This document shows positions 1-8,185 of a stretch of 64,000 nt of DNA, in pieces. The position numbers and the translations under genes were made by a program. Origin of the DNA: Emergencia timonensis. GTDB lineage: Bacteria; Bacillota; Clostridia; Peptostreptococcales; Anaerovoracaceae. The stretch is from positions 62,001 to 126,000 of the forward strand of contig NZ_FLKM01000009.1 of the NCBI RefSeq assembly GCF_900086585.1. Direction: 5' to 3'. Every line of letters begins with the position of its first letter. Position 1 is the stretch's first letter. Under the pieces are notes generated by a model, which was given only the letters and a program-made list of their open reading frames with translations, made no database searches and was not told the DNA's origin.

Positions 1-29
1 AAAACTATAGAGAATGAAAGGTGAGAAAA

Positions 30-1499
30 ATGGATTTATTAAATATCTTAAATGGTTATATATGGTCGATGCCACAGATTGTACTCCTGTTAGGGACAGG
101 TTTATTATTCACCCTTGCCATGAAATGCACACAGATCAGAATGATTCCGACGATGATTAAGCTCTTATTCAGCGGCAAAAAATCCGAGCATGGACTTTCT
201 TCATTTCAGGCTTTCACCCTTGCGATTGCAGGACGAGTCGGCGTGGGCAATATTGCCGGAGTAGCGACTGCAGTATGCATGGGAGGTCCGGGATCTATCT
301 TTTGGATGTGGGTCATCGCAATTATCGGATCCATTACAACCTTCGTAGAATGCAGCCTTTCGCAGCTTCATAAAAAAGTCATCAATGGTGAGTATCGCGG
401 AGGATGGATGTACTATATTGGGGATCGGTTTAAGTTTCTCGGAGCATTTACAGCGGTGTTATTTGCGATAACAATGCCATTTACCCAATCCAGTCTGCAT
501 TCGAATAATATTGCCGTAGCTGTATCTAACGCCTTTGGCACGCCCAAGTTAGCAGTCGGTATCGCAATTGCAGTCATTTTAGCTGCGGTTATATTTGGCG
601 GCGCAAAGAGGATCGGTCGAGTTGCAGAGTTGGTAGTTCCTGTTATGGCCGTCGGATACATTGGCGTTGCGCTGGTGATCATCTTTGCACATATAACGGA
701 AGTTCCTGATGCTTTTGCAGCAATTGTAAAAGGAGCCTTTGGAAAGGATCAGATGATTGGCGCAGCCATGGGCAGCGCAATGATTTGGGGAACGAAAAGA
801 GCACTTTTTTCGTCAGAGACAGGACTTACAACGGCAACGCCTTCCGCTGCGTCAGCAGAAGTGTCCCACCCAGCAAAGCAGGGGCTCGTACAGACATTTT
901 CAATCTATATTGACACGCTGTTCGTATGTACTGCGACGGGGCTGATGCTGGTCGTTTCGGGATGCTACAATGTACAGGACGGAAGTGGAAATATGCTCTA
1001 TATGGGACTGGGCGAAGCCATTGAAGCGGGACCGGTCTGGGTTGCCAGAGCCATGGAAACCGTCATGCCATGGGGTTCACAATTTATCGCCATTGCAATT
1101 TTCTTCTTCGGTTTTACGTCGATTATGAACCACAATTATAGTACGGTTTCTGCGGTGATGTACTTCTTTCAGAAGAAGAATTTTCCTAAATGGGCAGAAT
1201 ATCTGGTACACATGTGCTTTATCGGCGGCGTGATATTTGGCGCTACGATGTCGTTAGATGCTTCGTGGGCATTAGGCGACGTATTGCTGGGATCAGCAAC
1301 GTGGATCAATTATATCTTCTTATTGGCAAGCGCAGGAGTGGCGATTAAGCTGCTAAAGGATTTTGAAGAGCAGAAAAGGCAGGGGCTTGATCCGGTCTTT
1401 GATCCTGACAAGTTTGAAGGCGTTAGGGGATTTGATTTCGATATGGGCATTTGGAGAACCATCCGTGACAAATATAAGAGCGGAGATTTGAAAAACTAA
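30..1499 (+). CDS. AGCS family sodium:alanine/glycine symporter
   Basis: Integral membrane symporter that takes up small neutral amino acids (alanine, glycine) with Na+. The family signature AGRVGVGNIAGVAT lies near residue 70, followed by GGPGSIFWMW, and a second conserved stretch GTKRALFSSETGL lies near residue 255. About ten hydrophobic segments run through the 489 residues, a normal family length. I prefer the ATG at 30 over the GTG at 21, because the GTG sits inside the Shine-Dalgarno-like AAAGGTGAG. The gene stands alone: a hairpin and a convergent gene follow. Family assignment is firm; substrate is inferred from the family. Confidence 0.9.
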   Translation: MDLLNILNGYIWSMPQIVLLLGTGLLFTLAMKCTQIRMIPTMIKLLFSGKKSEHGLSSFQAFTLAIAGRVGVGNIAGVATAVCMGGPGSIFWMWVIAIIGSITTFVECSLSQLHKKVINGEYRGGWMYYIGDRFKFLGAFTAVLFAITMPFTQSSLHSNNIAVAVSNAFGTPKLAVGIAIAVILAAVIFGGAKRIGRVAELVVPVMAVGYIGVALVIIFAHITEVPDAFAAIVKGAFGKDQMIGAAMGSAMIWGTKRALFSSETGLTTATPSAASAEVSHPAKQGLVQTFSIYIDTLFVCTATGLMLVVSGCYNVQDGSGNMLYMGLGEAIEAGPVWVARAMETVMPWGSQFIAIAIFFFGFTSIMNHNYSTVSAVMYFFQKKNFPKWAEYLVHMCFIGGVIFGATMSLDASWALGDVLLGSATWINYIFLLASAGVAIKLLKDFEEQKRQGLDPVFDPDKFEGVRGFDFDMGIWRTIRDKYKSGDLKN

Positions 1500-1536
1500 T
1501 TGTTTATTTATAGAGATATACGAAAAACGAGGCTGA

Positions 1537-1565
1537 ATGGACCTGCTAAGTCATAGCAGGTCCAT
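1537..1565. terminator. Hairpin between convergent genes
   Basis: A perfect 12-bp inverted repeat (ATGGACCTGCTA / TAGCAGGTCCAT) with a 5-nt loop lies between the symporter and the convergent phosphodiesterase. The T-tract is poor on the plus side (GTTTCG) and better on the minus side, where CGTTTTTC follows about 10 nt on. It probably serves both genes. Confidence 0.6.
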
Positions 1566-1574
1566 GTTTCGTAT

Positions 1575-2126
1575 TTAAAACCGGTCGCTGTAGTTGAGCA
1601 GCCCCCGGATGAAGCCTCCCTGGGGCTTTTTCTTTTTCTGACTGCCGCAGACGGTATCGTAGTAGACGATGTTGGCATAAAAATCCTCTTCGGTGCTGTG
1701 GAGAATCGCGTAGGAACCGTTGCTGCCGTCTCTCGGGTTTGTCAGACTGCCGGGATTGATCAGATAGATGCCGCCAAAGTCCTCGCACATGGGTACGTGG
1801 GTGTGTCCGAAACAGACGGCGATACAGTCCTTCTCTTCGGCAAGATAGAGCAGATTGTTGTAATCATAACCGGCACCCTCCAGATGGCCGTGGGTGATGA
1901 GCAGTTTCCCGGCGGGAGTCTCCACGATTTCTCTGTCAGGACGAGAGGCGCCGTCGCAGTTTCCTTTTACACTGACTATGGGGATTCCCAGGGTATCTTC
2001 GAGGGTATGCGCGTCTCGCTGGTAGTCCCCGCAGTGAATAATCAAATCGATATGATTCAGTTTTCCATAAATCTCATAGACCTTGTCCAAAAGTCCGTGA
2101 GTGTCGCTCAGTAATAAAATTTTCAT
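1575..2126 (-). CDS. YfcE/MJ0936-type metallophosphoesterase
   Basis: Small cytoplasmic calcineurin-like phosphodiesterase, 183 residues, typical of the YfcE/MJ0936 group (160-185 aa). The dimetal motifs appear in order: SDTHG (residues 7-11), HCGD (31-34), GNCDG (55-59), THGHLEG (near 78) and GHTHVP (near 106). These supply the Asp/His/Asn ligands of the two-metal site. A GGAGG Shine-Dalgarno precedes the ATG at 2126. Family members hydrolyse phosphodiesters in vitro; the physiological substrate is unknown. It is divergent from the next gene with only about 90 bp between them. Confidence 0.88.
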   Translation of the reverse strand: MKILLLSDTHGLLDKVYEIYGKLNHIDLIIHCGDYQRDAHTLEDTLGIPIVSVKGNCDGASRPDREIVETPAGKLLITHGHLEGAGYDYNNLLYLAEEKDCIAVCFGHTHVPMCEDFGGIYLINPGSLTNPRDGSNGSYAILHSTEEDFYANIVYYDTVCGSQKKKKPQGGFIRGLLNYSDRF

Positions 2127-2152
2127 CAGCAGCCTCCATAAATATTTTATTA

Positions 2153-2161
2153 ATTATAGCA
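2153..2161 (-). promoter_or_regulatory. Extended -10 element for the phosphodiesterase gene
   Basis: On the minus strand the sequence TGCTATAAT is a perfect extended -10 (TG-N-TATAAT) about 27 nt upstream of the ATG. No good -35 is seen at the usual distance, as is common for extended -10 promoters. Confidence 0.5.
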
Positions 2162-2219
2162 CAAATTAGGGGTTTTGTGTTAGAATTCAAGTATGGATAA
2201 GGGTACACACAGAGAAAAA

Positions 2220-2840
2220 ATGAAAATAGAATTGGTGACCATGAACATGCGGCTTTCAGGCAGTCCGATGAACGAAGAAAATGCGGCTAAGATTGCAGGA
2301 GGAGAATACATCTTAGATGCCACCTTGGAGGAGCATCTGATGGTGACTCACTTGATGGATGTGCTTCCCCTGATGGAAGGTTTATTAGACCTGCAGGAAG
2401 AACTTTCGACACAGACTCTGGCGAAGTTTTATCAGAAAGTGTCCGGCGGGGAGGCGGCGGAATACAGGAAGAGCACGCCTGTATTATTTCACCTGAGTTA
2501 CAATCCCGTATTGCCGCCAGAAATCGAGGGCGAACTGCAAAGGCTGTTCGCACGCCTTCACGACGGCAGGCTCACAGATCCCCTGGCACGGGCTGTTCAT
2601 GTTCACAATCATCTGATCAGGATTTACCCTTACGACCAATACAGCGAAATCGTTGCCAGAACTGCAATGGAATATGAATTGCTGTACAGCGGACAGGCCA
2701 TGTATCCTCTGACCTTGACGGAGAGTGAGTACAACGGCGCATTGGCAGAATTCCTAAAAAAGGGCACGGAGAAGGTCATTTATGAGAATCTAAGGCTGAA
2801 TAAGCTGATGGCAGACAGTCAAAACGATTGTCAGACATAG
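2220..2840 (+). CDS. Degenerate Fic-fold protein, function unknown
   Basis: The C-terminal half reads like a Fic domain: a helix ending in VHNHLIRIYPYDQYSEIVAR, then a helix, then LTESEYNGALAEFL, matching the usual H-F-x-x-IHPF-x-(D/E)GNGR-xxR and eeY..AL layout. The catalytic His of HPF is Tyr here, and the GNGR loop is YSEIVAR, so AMPylation activity is not expected. The N-terminal half (about 100 residues) is helical and acidic with no known motif. An extended -10 (TGTTAGAAT, 2178-2186) would start transcription close to the upstream ATG at 2193, so I place the start at 2220. A clear terminator follows, so it is a single-gene unit. Fold call moderate; role unknown. Confidence 0.6.
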   Translation: MKIELVTMNMRLSGSPMNEENAAKIAGGEYILDATLEEHLMVTHLMDVLPLMEGLLDLQEELSTQTLAKFYQKVSGGEAAEYRKSTPVLFHLSYNPVLPPEIEGELQRLFARLHDGRLTDPLARAVHVHNHLIRIYPYDQYSEIVARTAMEYELLYSGQAMYPLTLTESEYNGALAEFLKKGTEKVIYENLRLNKLMADSQNDCQT

Positions 2841-2850
2841 GAGAACGAAA

Positions 2851-2884
2851 AAGAGAATTGGGCGCACTTGCCAATTCTCTTTTT
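2851..2884 (+). terminator. Rho-independent terminator
   Basis: AAGAGAATTGG and CCAATTCTCTTTT pair across a 9-nt loop and run into TTTT, directly after the Fic-like gene. The AAAAAGAG left arm may also let it act on the minus strand for the small gene at 2922. Confidence 0.85.
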
Positions 2885-2921
2885 ACGATTTAAAATTATC
2901 CATTACTAATTTCCATTTTTC

Positions 2922-3161
2922 TTAGAAAGTACTTACGGCACCGTTATAGAGTTTAAGCGTTACAGCACCCTCGTCTTTTCCGATTGATTTAACTTTTGTT
3001 AGAACATCGTCTGCCTTTACGTCTACTTCCTGACAAAGATAATCGATGACGTGCTTGACGCCTTCGTGATTTAACTCTTTTCCATTTACTGTGCTGACTT
3101 CACCGTTTTTCAGTCCTAATTCTAAATATGTCGGACAATCTACATGAATTGATTTTTGCAT
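2922..3161 (-). CDS. Small conserved-looking protein, unknown function
   Basis: A 79-residue soluble protein that I do not recognise. It has no signal peptide or membrane segment. It contains two Cys (CPTYLELG near residue 9 and YLCQEVDV near 42) and many charged residues, and ends in VTLKLYNGAVSTF. It is very likely a real gene: an AAAGGGAGATC Shine-Dalgarno precedes the ATG, and a near-consensus minus-strand promoter lies about 42 nt further up. The combination of a strong promoter and a short single-gene unit suggests substantial expression. No function can be offered. Confidence 0.7.
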   Translation of the reverse strand: MQKSIHVDCPTYLELGLKNGEVSTVNGKELNHEGVKHVIDYLCQEVDVKADDVLTKVKSIGKDEGAVTLKLYNGAVSTF

Positions 3162-3202
3162 TTTCTGATCTCCCTTTGAATAAATATTTGAACGTTAAAA
3201 TA

Positions 3203-3230
3203 ATTATACGACTTTGTATGCAAAAGTCAA
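3203..3230 (-). promoter_or_regulatory. Strong sigma-A promoter for the small gene
   Basis: On the minus strand TTGACT (3230-3225) and TATAAT (3208-3203) are separated by 16 nt. The predicted start near 3197 leaves a leader of about 35 nt before the 79-residue gene. Confidence 0.8.
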
Positions 3231-3361
3231 GAGGGAATTCATAAAAATTTGAAAAAATTTATGATTATACTAAAAACAAATAATATGGTAAAAACTGCGT
3301 CTTTGTGGTAGTATAACATTAGAAAAGAGTTGTTGTGCGGTTTGACGATAGAGGTGTTTAG

Positions 3362-4597
3362 GTGAGAGAACGTTTTAAAAATGGATATGTGAAATTGGGC
3401 GTGACTGTCTTTGTTACAGGGGCGGCACTGATTGTGCTGTACGAGATGATTACCCATTTTGATGGATTAAGGGAAGATCTTGATAGAGTCAACACTATTT
3501 TATCTCCTTTTATTTTCGGCCTGGTTATGGCTTACTTGCTCTGCCCAGTATATAATGCGACAGTACGCCGCGTATACAAATTGACCGCCGTTCGTTGGAA
3601 AACGAAAAGAGGCGCTCTGAAATTTTCTCGCGTCATTGCGACTGTCATTTCACTGGTGGTTTTGATCGGCGTCGTAGGCGGACTTTTTGCCATGGTCTTG
3701 CCGGAGACAATCCGCAGTATTCTGGGGTTGGTTCAGGTCATGCCGGACAGACTGAACGATTTGATCAACTGGGCTGAGAATACCTTTACAGCCGAGAAAT
3801 ATCCTGAAGTGGCGGAGGCTTTTGAGAGTCTGGTTGCGCAGGCACGTGACAGCTTTGTCGAGTGGACGCAGAATGAGTTTTTGCCGAGACTGGGCGTCTA
3901 TATGACCCAGATTTCGCAAGGCGTCATCGTCACACTGAAAACGCTGCTGAATATTTTGATTGGCATCATCATCTGTGTGTATGTCCTCAATAGCAAAGAA
4001 CTGTTCAAAGCGCAGACGAAAAAGATCATATCAGCTACGATGAATAAGGAACGGTCCGATGCCGTTTTTGAATTTGCATACTTTACCAATAAAACTTTTG
4101 GCGGTTTTATCAACGGCAAGCTGATCGATTCGGCCATTATCGGCGTGCTCTGTTTTATCCTCATGAGCATTCTTAATCTGCCGTATACAATATTGGTCAG
4201 CACCATCATCGGGGTAACGAATATCATCCCGTTTTTCGGACCTTTTATCGGTGCCATTCCGTCAGCGATTATCATCTGTCTGGTCAGCCCTCTGCAAGCG
4301 GTCTATTTTTTAATCATGGTTCTCGTCTTGCAGCAGTTTGACGGAAATATCCTCGGTCCCAAAATTTTGGGCGGCACTACCGGTCTGGCAAGTTTTTGGG
4401 TCATGTTCGCCATCATCGTAGGCGGCGGACTCTTTGGGTTCCTGGGAATGGTTTTGGGCGTGCCGGTCTTCGCAGTTTTCTACTATTATACGAGGAAATT
4501 TATCACGAAAAAGCTGGTTAAGAAGAATTTACCGACGTCGACAACTGCGTATGAGGACTTTAATAAATATGACATAAATAGGAAGGATGTATTGTAG
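3362..4597 (+). CDS. AI-2E family transporter (YdbI/PerM type)
   Basis: Polytopic permease of the AI-2E/UPF0118 family, 411 residues, the usual length. Two N-terminal membrane segments are followed by a long soluble stretch (about residues 125-190) and then a cluster of hydrophobic segments. The family signature GVTNIIPFFGPFIGAIPSA lies near residue 287, followed by GNILGPKILG. Members export varied small molecules or exchange Na+ for H+, so the substrate is open. The start is GTG, set by AGAGGTG 5 nt upstream. murB begins immediately after the stop codon, so the two are co-transcribed. Confidence 0.88.
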   Translation: MRERFKNGYVKLGVTVFVTGAALIVLYEMITHFDGLREDLDRVNTILSPFIFGLVMAYLLCPVYNATVRRVYKLTAVRWKTKRGALKFSRVIATVISLVVLIGVVGGLFAMVLPETIRSILGLVQVMPDRLNDLINWAENTFTAEKYPEVAEAFESLVAQARDSFVEWTQNEFLPRLGVYMTQISQGVIVTLKTLLNILIGIIICVYVLNSKELFKAQTKKIISATMNKERSDAVFEFAYFTNKTFGGFINGKLIDSAIIGVLCFILMSILNLPYTILVSTIIGVTNIIPFFGPFIGAIPSAIIICLVSPLQAVYFLIMVLVLQQFDGNILGPKILGGTTGLASFWVMFAIIVGGGLFGFLGMVLGVPVFAVFYYYTRKFITKKLVKKNLPTSTTAYEDFNKYDINRKDVL

Positions 4598-5470
4598 ATG
4601 GAGAGGTTGCAAAACGTAGATATGAGAGAGTTTACATCTTTTAAAGCCGGGGGAAAGGCGAGAGAGATGGTGATTTTAGAAAGTGTGGAAGAGCTGCGTG
4701 AAATCATGGGGGAGATCCACAGACTGAAGAAAAAATATATTGTCCTTGGCAACGGCTCCAATACGCTGATCAAGGATTCAGGATTTGACGGCATAGTGGT
4801 TAAATTGGGGGAAGCTTTCAACAAAGTCACCGTTGAAGGAGAGCGATTGATTTGCGGTACTGGTGCACTGATGTCCGTAGTAGCAAAGGCAGCTTTGGCT
4901 GCTGACTTGACTGGTTTTGAATTTGCCAGCGGTATTCCCGGCAGCATCGGCGGCGCGATTTTCATGAATGCAGGCGCTTATGGCGGTGAGATGAAAGATA
5001 TTGTAGAAAGCGTAACGCTGGTTAAAAATGATGGTTCAGAAACAATCAGCATCAATGCCGCAGATTTGGATCTTTCCTATAGACACAGCATTTTGGAAGA
5101 TACTAGAGACGTGGCAGTAACGGTTACCTTAAAACTAAAGAAAGGAAACCACGAGGAGATTGCTGGCAGAATGGCAGAACTGACCAAACGCCGTAATGAA
5201 AAACAGCCGGTTCAGTATCCAAGTGCAGGCAGCTTCTTCAAAAGACCTGCTGGATATTTTGCCGGCAAGCTGATTCAGGACGCTGGACTCAAAGGCGCGA
5301 CCGTAGGCGGCGCACAGGTTTCTGATCTCCACAGCGGTTTTATCATCAACAAAGGCGGCGCTACTGCAACAGATATCATAGATTTGATGCATTTGGTGCA
5401 GAATACTGTATATGATAAATTTGGGGTAAGATTGGAACCGGAGGTAAGAATTATTGGCGACGAAAGATAA
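4598..5470 (+). CDS. murB: UDP-N-acetylenolpyruvoylglucosamine reductase
   Basis: Reduces the enolpyruvyl group of UDP-GlcNAc-enolpyruvate to give UDP-MurNAc, an NADPH- and FAD-dependent step of peptidoglycan synthesis in the cytoplasm. Visible motifs are the N-terminal TSFKAGGKA, the FAD-binding GNGSNTLI (near 51) and GIPGSIGGAIFMNAGAYGGE (near 118). The proton-donor serine lies in SAGSFFKRP and the catalytic Glu in LEPEVRIIG (about residue 282). At 290 residues it is the short type IIb form common in Firmicutes. It abuts the permease stop codon with a GGAAGGATG ribosome-binding site, and overlaps the next gene by 17 nt. Confidence 0.96.
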   Translation: MERLQNVDMREFTSFKAGGKAREMVILESVEELREIMGEIHRLKKKYIVLGNGSNTLIKDSGFDGIVVKLGEAFNKVTVEGERLICGTGALMSVVAKAALAADLTGFEFASGIPGSIGGAIFMNAGAYGGEMKDIVESVTLVKNDGSETISINAADLDLSYRHSILEDTRDVAVTVTLKLKKGNHEEIAGRMAELTKRRNEKQPVQYPSAGSFFKRPAGYFAGKLIQDAGLKGATVGGAQVSDLHSGFIINKGGATATDIIDLMHLVQNTVYDKFGVRLEPEVRIIGDER

Positions 5471-6194
5471 GTACAAGATGACCTTTGATTATCACACCCA
5501 TACGACCTTTTCTCATGGCAAAGGATCTATTGAGGACAACGTGAAGGCGGCCATCGCGGCAGGGCTTACGGGTCTCGCTATTACAGACCATGGTCCTGGT
5601 CATCTGACCTATGGTGTGAAACGCAGCGATTTTCCTGTGATGAGGACGGAGATTGACAGGCTGAAACCGCTTTATCCGCAGCTTTCCATTTATTTGGGTG
5701 TGGAAGCGAATATCATTTCATCAGGAAATTATCTCGATGTGACAAAAGCGGAGTTCGGTGACTTTGACTTTGTATTGGGAGGATATCACTATGGAATTCC
5801 TCACGGCTACTGTGTTGGAAACTGGCTGGACGCCCATCATCTGGCACCTGGCTTTTACGGTAAGAAGCTGCTGATAAAGAATACCTACATGACCATCAAA
5901 GCTCTTTACGAGAACGATCTGAAGATTTTGACCCATCCCGGCGACAAGGGACGTTTTGATATTGCGGCCATTGCTAAGGCCTGTGCAGAAACGGGAACTC
6001 TGATGGAAATCAGCACCTGGCACGCTCATCTGACGACAGAAGAAATCAAAATATCTGCTAAAACCGAGGCGGAGTTTATCGTCAGCAGTGACGCCCATAC
6101 GCCGGATCGTGTCGGCAGTTTTATGGGCGGCGTCGATAGAGCACTTGAAGCGGGACTGGATGTATCCCGCATTGTAAACATTGAGGAGATTTAG
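5454..6194 (+). CDS. PHP-domain metal-dependent hydrolase (YcdX-like)
   Basis: Polymerase-and-histidinol-phosphatase (PHP) family hydrolase of 246 residues. Metal-binding motifs appear in order: HTH (residues 14-16), ITDHG (about 43-47), a Glu in GVEANI, LTHPGDKGR and SSDAHTPDR near 210. Relatives hydrolyse phosphomonoesters; the substrate is not predictable. I accept a TTG start at 5454 because GGAGGT sits 8 nt upstream and the first in-frame ATG (5478) has no ribosome-binding site. This start overlaps the end of murB, implying translational coupling. A murB-PHP-rapZ order is common in clostridia. Confidence 0.88.
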   Translation: MATKDKYKMTFDYHTHTTFSHGKGSIEDNVKAAIAAGLTGLAITDHGPGHLTYGVKRSDFPVMRTEIDRLKPLYPQLSIYLGVEANIISSGNYLDVTKAEFGDFDFVLGGYHYGIPHGYCVGNWLDAHHLAPGFYGKKLLIKNTYMTIKALYENDLKILTHPGDKGRFDIAAIAKACAETGTLMEISTWHAHLTTEEIKISAKTEAEFIVSSDAHTPDRVGSFMGGVDRALEAGLDVSRIVNIEEI

Positions 6195-6199
6195 TATCT

Positions 6200-7060
6200 A
6201 TGGAAAAGATGAAGGTAGTGATTGTTACAGGACTTTCCGGCGCAGGGAAAACCAATGCTGCGGACTGGTTTGAGGATCAGGGCTATTACTGTGTTGACAA
6301 TATGCCGCCGGCGCTGATCAGAAACTTCATAGATCTGACAGTGTACTCTAATAAAAAAATTAACAAAGCGGCTTTTGTGGTCGACGTGCGGGGCGGCGAG
6401 TTTTTTACGGATCTCAGTGAGTGTTTAGACTATCTGGAGAAAAGTGAGGCTATCGAGTGCAAGGTATTATTTATCGAAGCCTCTGACGAGACTTTGATTA
6501 AACGATATAATGAAACCAGGCGGAATCATCCTCTGTCTGAAGGCTCCACCACCAGGGAGGTCATTGAAGAGGAAAGGGACAAGCTGGCAGAACTGCGAAA
6601 ACGAGCTCACTTTATCATAGACACTACCAATATGAAGGTAGCTGGATTCAAATTGGAAATGGAGAAGCTCTTTGTGGGCATGGAACAGGAAAGCGCTTTT
6701 GCTATCAACGTGACTTCGTTCGGATATAAAAATGGAATTCCCATGGAAACGGATTTAATCTTTGACATGAGATTTATTCCCAATCCCTATTACGTGCCCA
6801 GCCTGAAAAAGTTAACTGGAAATAATAAGAAAGTGTTTCAATATGTGATGAAATATGAAATTTCCCAGACTTTCGCTTCTCAGCTGAGGGTGATGATTAA
6901 CACTATCGTACCTTGCTATGTAAAAGAAGGCAAATACCATTTAAATATTGCTTTCGGCTGTACCGGCGGACAGCATCGTTCTGTGACTATGGCCAATAAG
7001 ATGGCTGAAGTTTTTGAAGAAGACGGCTATAGAGTCACCCTTGAACACCGCGATCTTTGA
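6200..7060 (+). CDS. rapZ: RapZ/YvcJ nucleotide-binding RNase adapter
   Basis: P-loop protein of 286 residues. Walker A GLSGAGKT is at 11-18, a Walker-B-like FVVDVRGG near 60, and the C-terminal RNA/metabolite-binding domain carries the signature GCTGGQHRSV near 252. In Enterobacteria RapZ controls GlmZ sRNA decay and senses glucosamine-6-phosphate; the Firmicute YvcJ role is less clear (GTP/ATP hydrolysis, competence). A GAGGAG ribosome-binding site at the end of the PHP gene serves the ATG. The usual downstream partner yvcK is absent and whiA lies 3.2 kb away. Confidence 0.95.
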   Translation: MEKMKVVIVTGLSGAGKTNAADWFEDQGYYCVDNMPPALIRNFIDLTVYSNKKINKAAFVVDVRGGEFFTDLSECLDYLEKSEAIECKVLFIEASDETLIKRYNETRRNHPLSEGSTTREVIEEERDKLAELRKRAHFIIDTTNMKVAGFKLEMEKLFVGMEQESAFAINVTSFGYKNGIPMETDLIFDMRFIPNPYYVPSLKKLTGNNKKVFQYVMKYEISQTFASQLRVMINTIVPCYVKEGKYHLNIAFGCTGGQHRSVTMANKMAEVFEEDGYRVTLEHRDL

Positions 7061-7069
7061 TGGTATAAT
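7041..7069 (+). promoter_or_regulatory. Near-consensus sigma-A promoter inside the 3' end of rapZ
   Basis: TTGAAC (7041-7046) and a perfect TATAAT (7064-7069) are 17 nt apart, with TGG before the -10 forming an extended element. The predicted start near 7076 lies within the palindromic element, so this promoter drives either a structured RNA or the long leader of the gene at 7329. Confidence 0.85.
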
Positions 7070-7202
7070 GAACGTGACGATCCTACGGCGTTGCCTTTTT
7101 GCCCCAAGCTGTGCTTGGCTAGGCAAAACGGACAGCGGAGGGAGCAAGGCGACCAAAGGAGTATTGCGGATAGCAATACGTTGCCGCAAGGATACGTTCA
7201 TT
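7067..7202 (+). other. 136-bp imperfect palindromic element (structured RNA or MITE-like)
   Basis: The ends are inverted copies: AATGAACGT-GACG-ATCCTACGG on the left and CCGCAAGGAT-ACGTTCATT on the right, differing by a 4-nt insertion and 1-2 mismatches. Inside are two further hairpins. One is TTTTGCC-CCAAGC-TGT-GCTTGG-CTA-GGCAAAA (7097-7128). The other is GTATTGC-GGATA-GCAATAC (7161-7179). The linker CAGCGGAGGGAGCAAGG is purine-rich. No credible reading frame spans it. The whole folds as a multi-branched stem-loop, and a strong promoter reads into it. It could be a small RNA, a leader regulating the gene at 7329, or a REP/MITE-type mobile palindrome. Confidence 0.6.
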
Positions 7203-7328
7203 GAATCATGTGCTGCGATTCTATTTTCAGAGGAATGCACATGGCATAATGTTTTTTATAGAGGTAAACGCGTAGAGGTGCGCAAGAAAAGGTCATAATT
7301 AATTCAGTTAAATAAAAGGAGAAGACCA

Positions 7329-8159
7329 ATGGACAAATTAATCATCAGTGCTTGTATTTGCGGAGCGGAGGTTACAAAGGAACAGAATCCGAACGTTCCT
7401 TATACGGTAGAAGAAATCGTCAGAGAAGCAAAGTCAGCTTACGATGCTGGCGCAGCTTTGATTCATCTTCACGTAAGATGGGATGACGGTACGCCTACGC
7501 AGAGCAAGGAGAGATTCCAGGAATGCGTCGACGCAATCAGAAAAGAGTGCCCGGACGTTATTATCCAGCCTTCCACTGGCGGAGCGGTTGGAATGACAGA
7601 TTTGGAGAGATTAGAATCGACAGACATCGTGCCAACTCCAGAGATGGCTACCCTTGACTGCGGTACTTGTAACTTCGGCGGAGACGAGATTTTCACAAAT
7701 ACAGACACTACAATTGAGAACTTTGCCAGAATCATGAAAGAAAAGGGCATCAAGCCTGAGTTAGAAGTATTTGACAAGGGCATGATTGATACAGCTTTGA
7801 AAGTAGCCGACAGAAAGGGTCTTTTAGTGCATCCGATGCACTTCGACTTTGTGTTGGGCGTACAGATGACTGCAACCATCAGAGACCTGGTATTCATGGC
7901 TGAATCCATTCCTGCCGGTTCCACCTGGACTGCAACTGGTCTCGGAAAGAACGCTTGGCACATCGCTGCTGCGACGATCAGCTTAGGCGGACATGTCAGA
8001 GTCGGTTTTGAAGACAACCTTTATATGGAAAAGGGCGTTCTGGCAGAAAGCAACGGCCAGATGGTAGCGAAGGCAGTTGAAATTGCAAAATTGCTGGGAA
8101 GAGAAATCGCAACGCCAGACGAAGCGAGAGAAATCCTCAGCCTGCCGCCAAGAAAATAA
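7329..8159 (+). CDS. Beta-keto acid cleavage enzyme (BKACE; Kce-like)
   Basis: BKACE/DUF849 TIM-barrel enzyme that condenses a beta-keto acid with acetyl-CoA and cleaves it to acetoacetate plus a new acyl-CoA. It resembles 3-keto-5-aminohexanoate cleavage enzyme (Kce) of lysine fermentation over its whole 276 residues. Zn ligands fit Kce: His46 and His48 in IHLHVR and a Glu near 228 in VGFEDN. Also present are Glu14 in GAEVT, STGGAVG near 82 and LAESNGQ near 240. No other lysine-fermentation gene is in the window, so the beta-keto acid may differ. An AAAAGGAG ribosome-binding site and a strong terminator make it a single-gene unit. Confidence 0.85.
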   Translation: MDKLIISACICGAEVTKEQNPNVPYTVEEIVREAKSAYDAGAALIHLHVRWDDGTPTQSKERFQECVDAIRKECPDVIIQPSTGGAVGMTDLERLESTDIVPTPEMATLDCGTCNFGGDEIFTNTDTTIENFARIMKEKGIKPELEVFDKGMIDTALKVADRKGLLVHPMHFDFVLGVQMTATIRDLVFMAESIPAGSTWTATGLGKNAWHIAAATISLGGHVRVGFEDNLYMEKGVLAESNGQMVAKAVEIAKLLGREIATPDEAREILSLPPRK

Positions 8160-8185
8160 TCATATACATAACATTTTAACCATAG

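Noticed and set aside
7014..7298. Remnant of yvcK after rapZ
   Set aside because: No frame shows the GGGTG nucleotide-binding start or other YvcK sequence; the region is instead a palindromic element.
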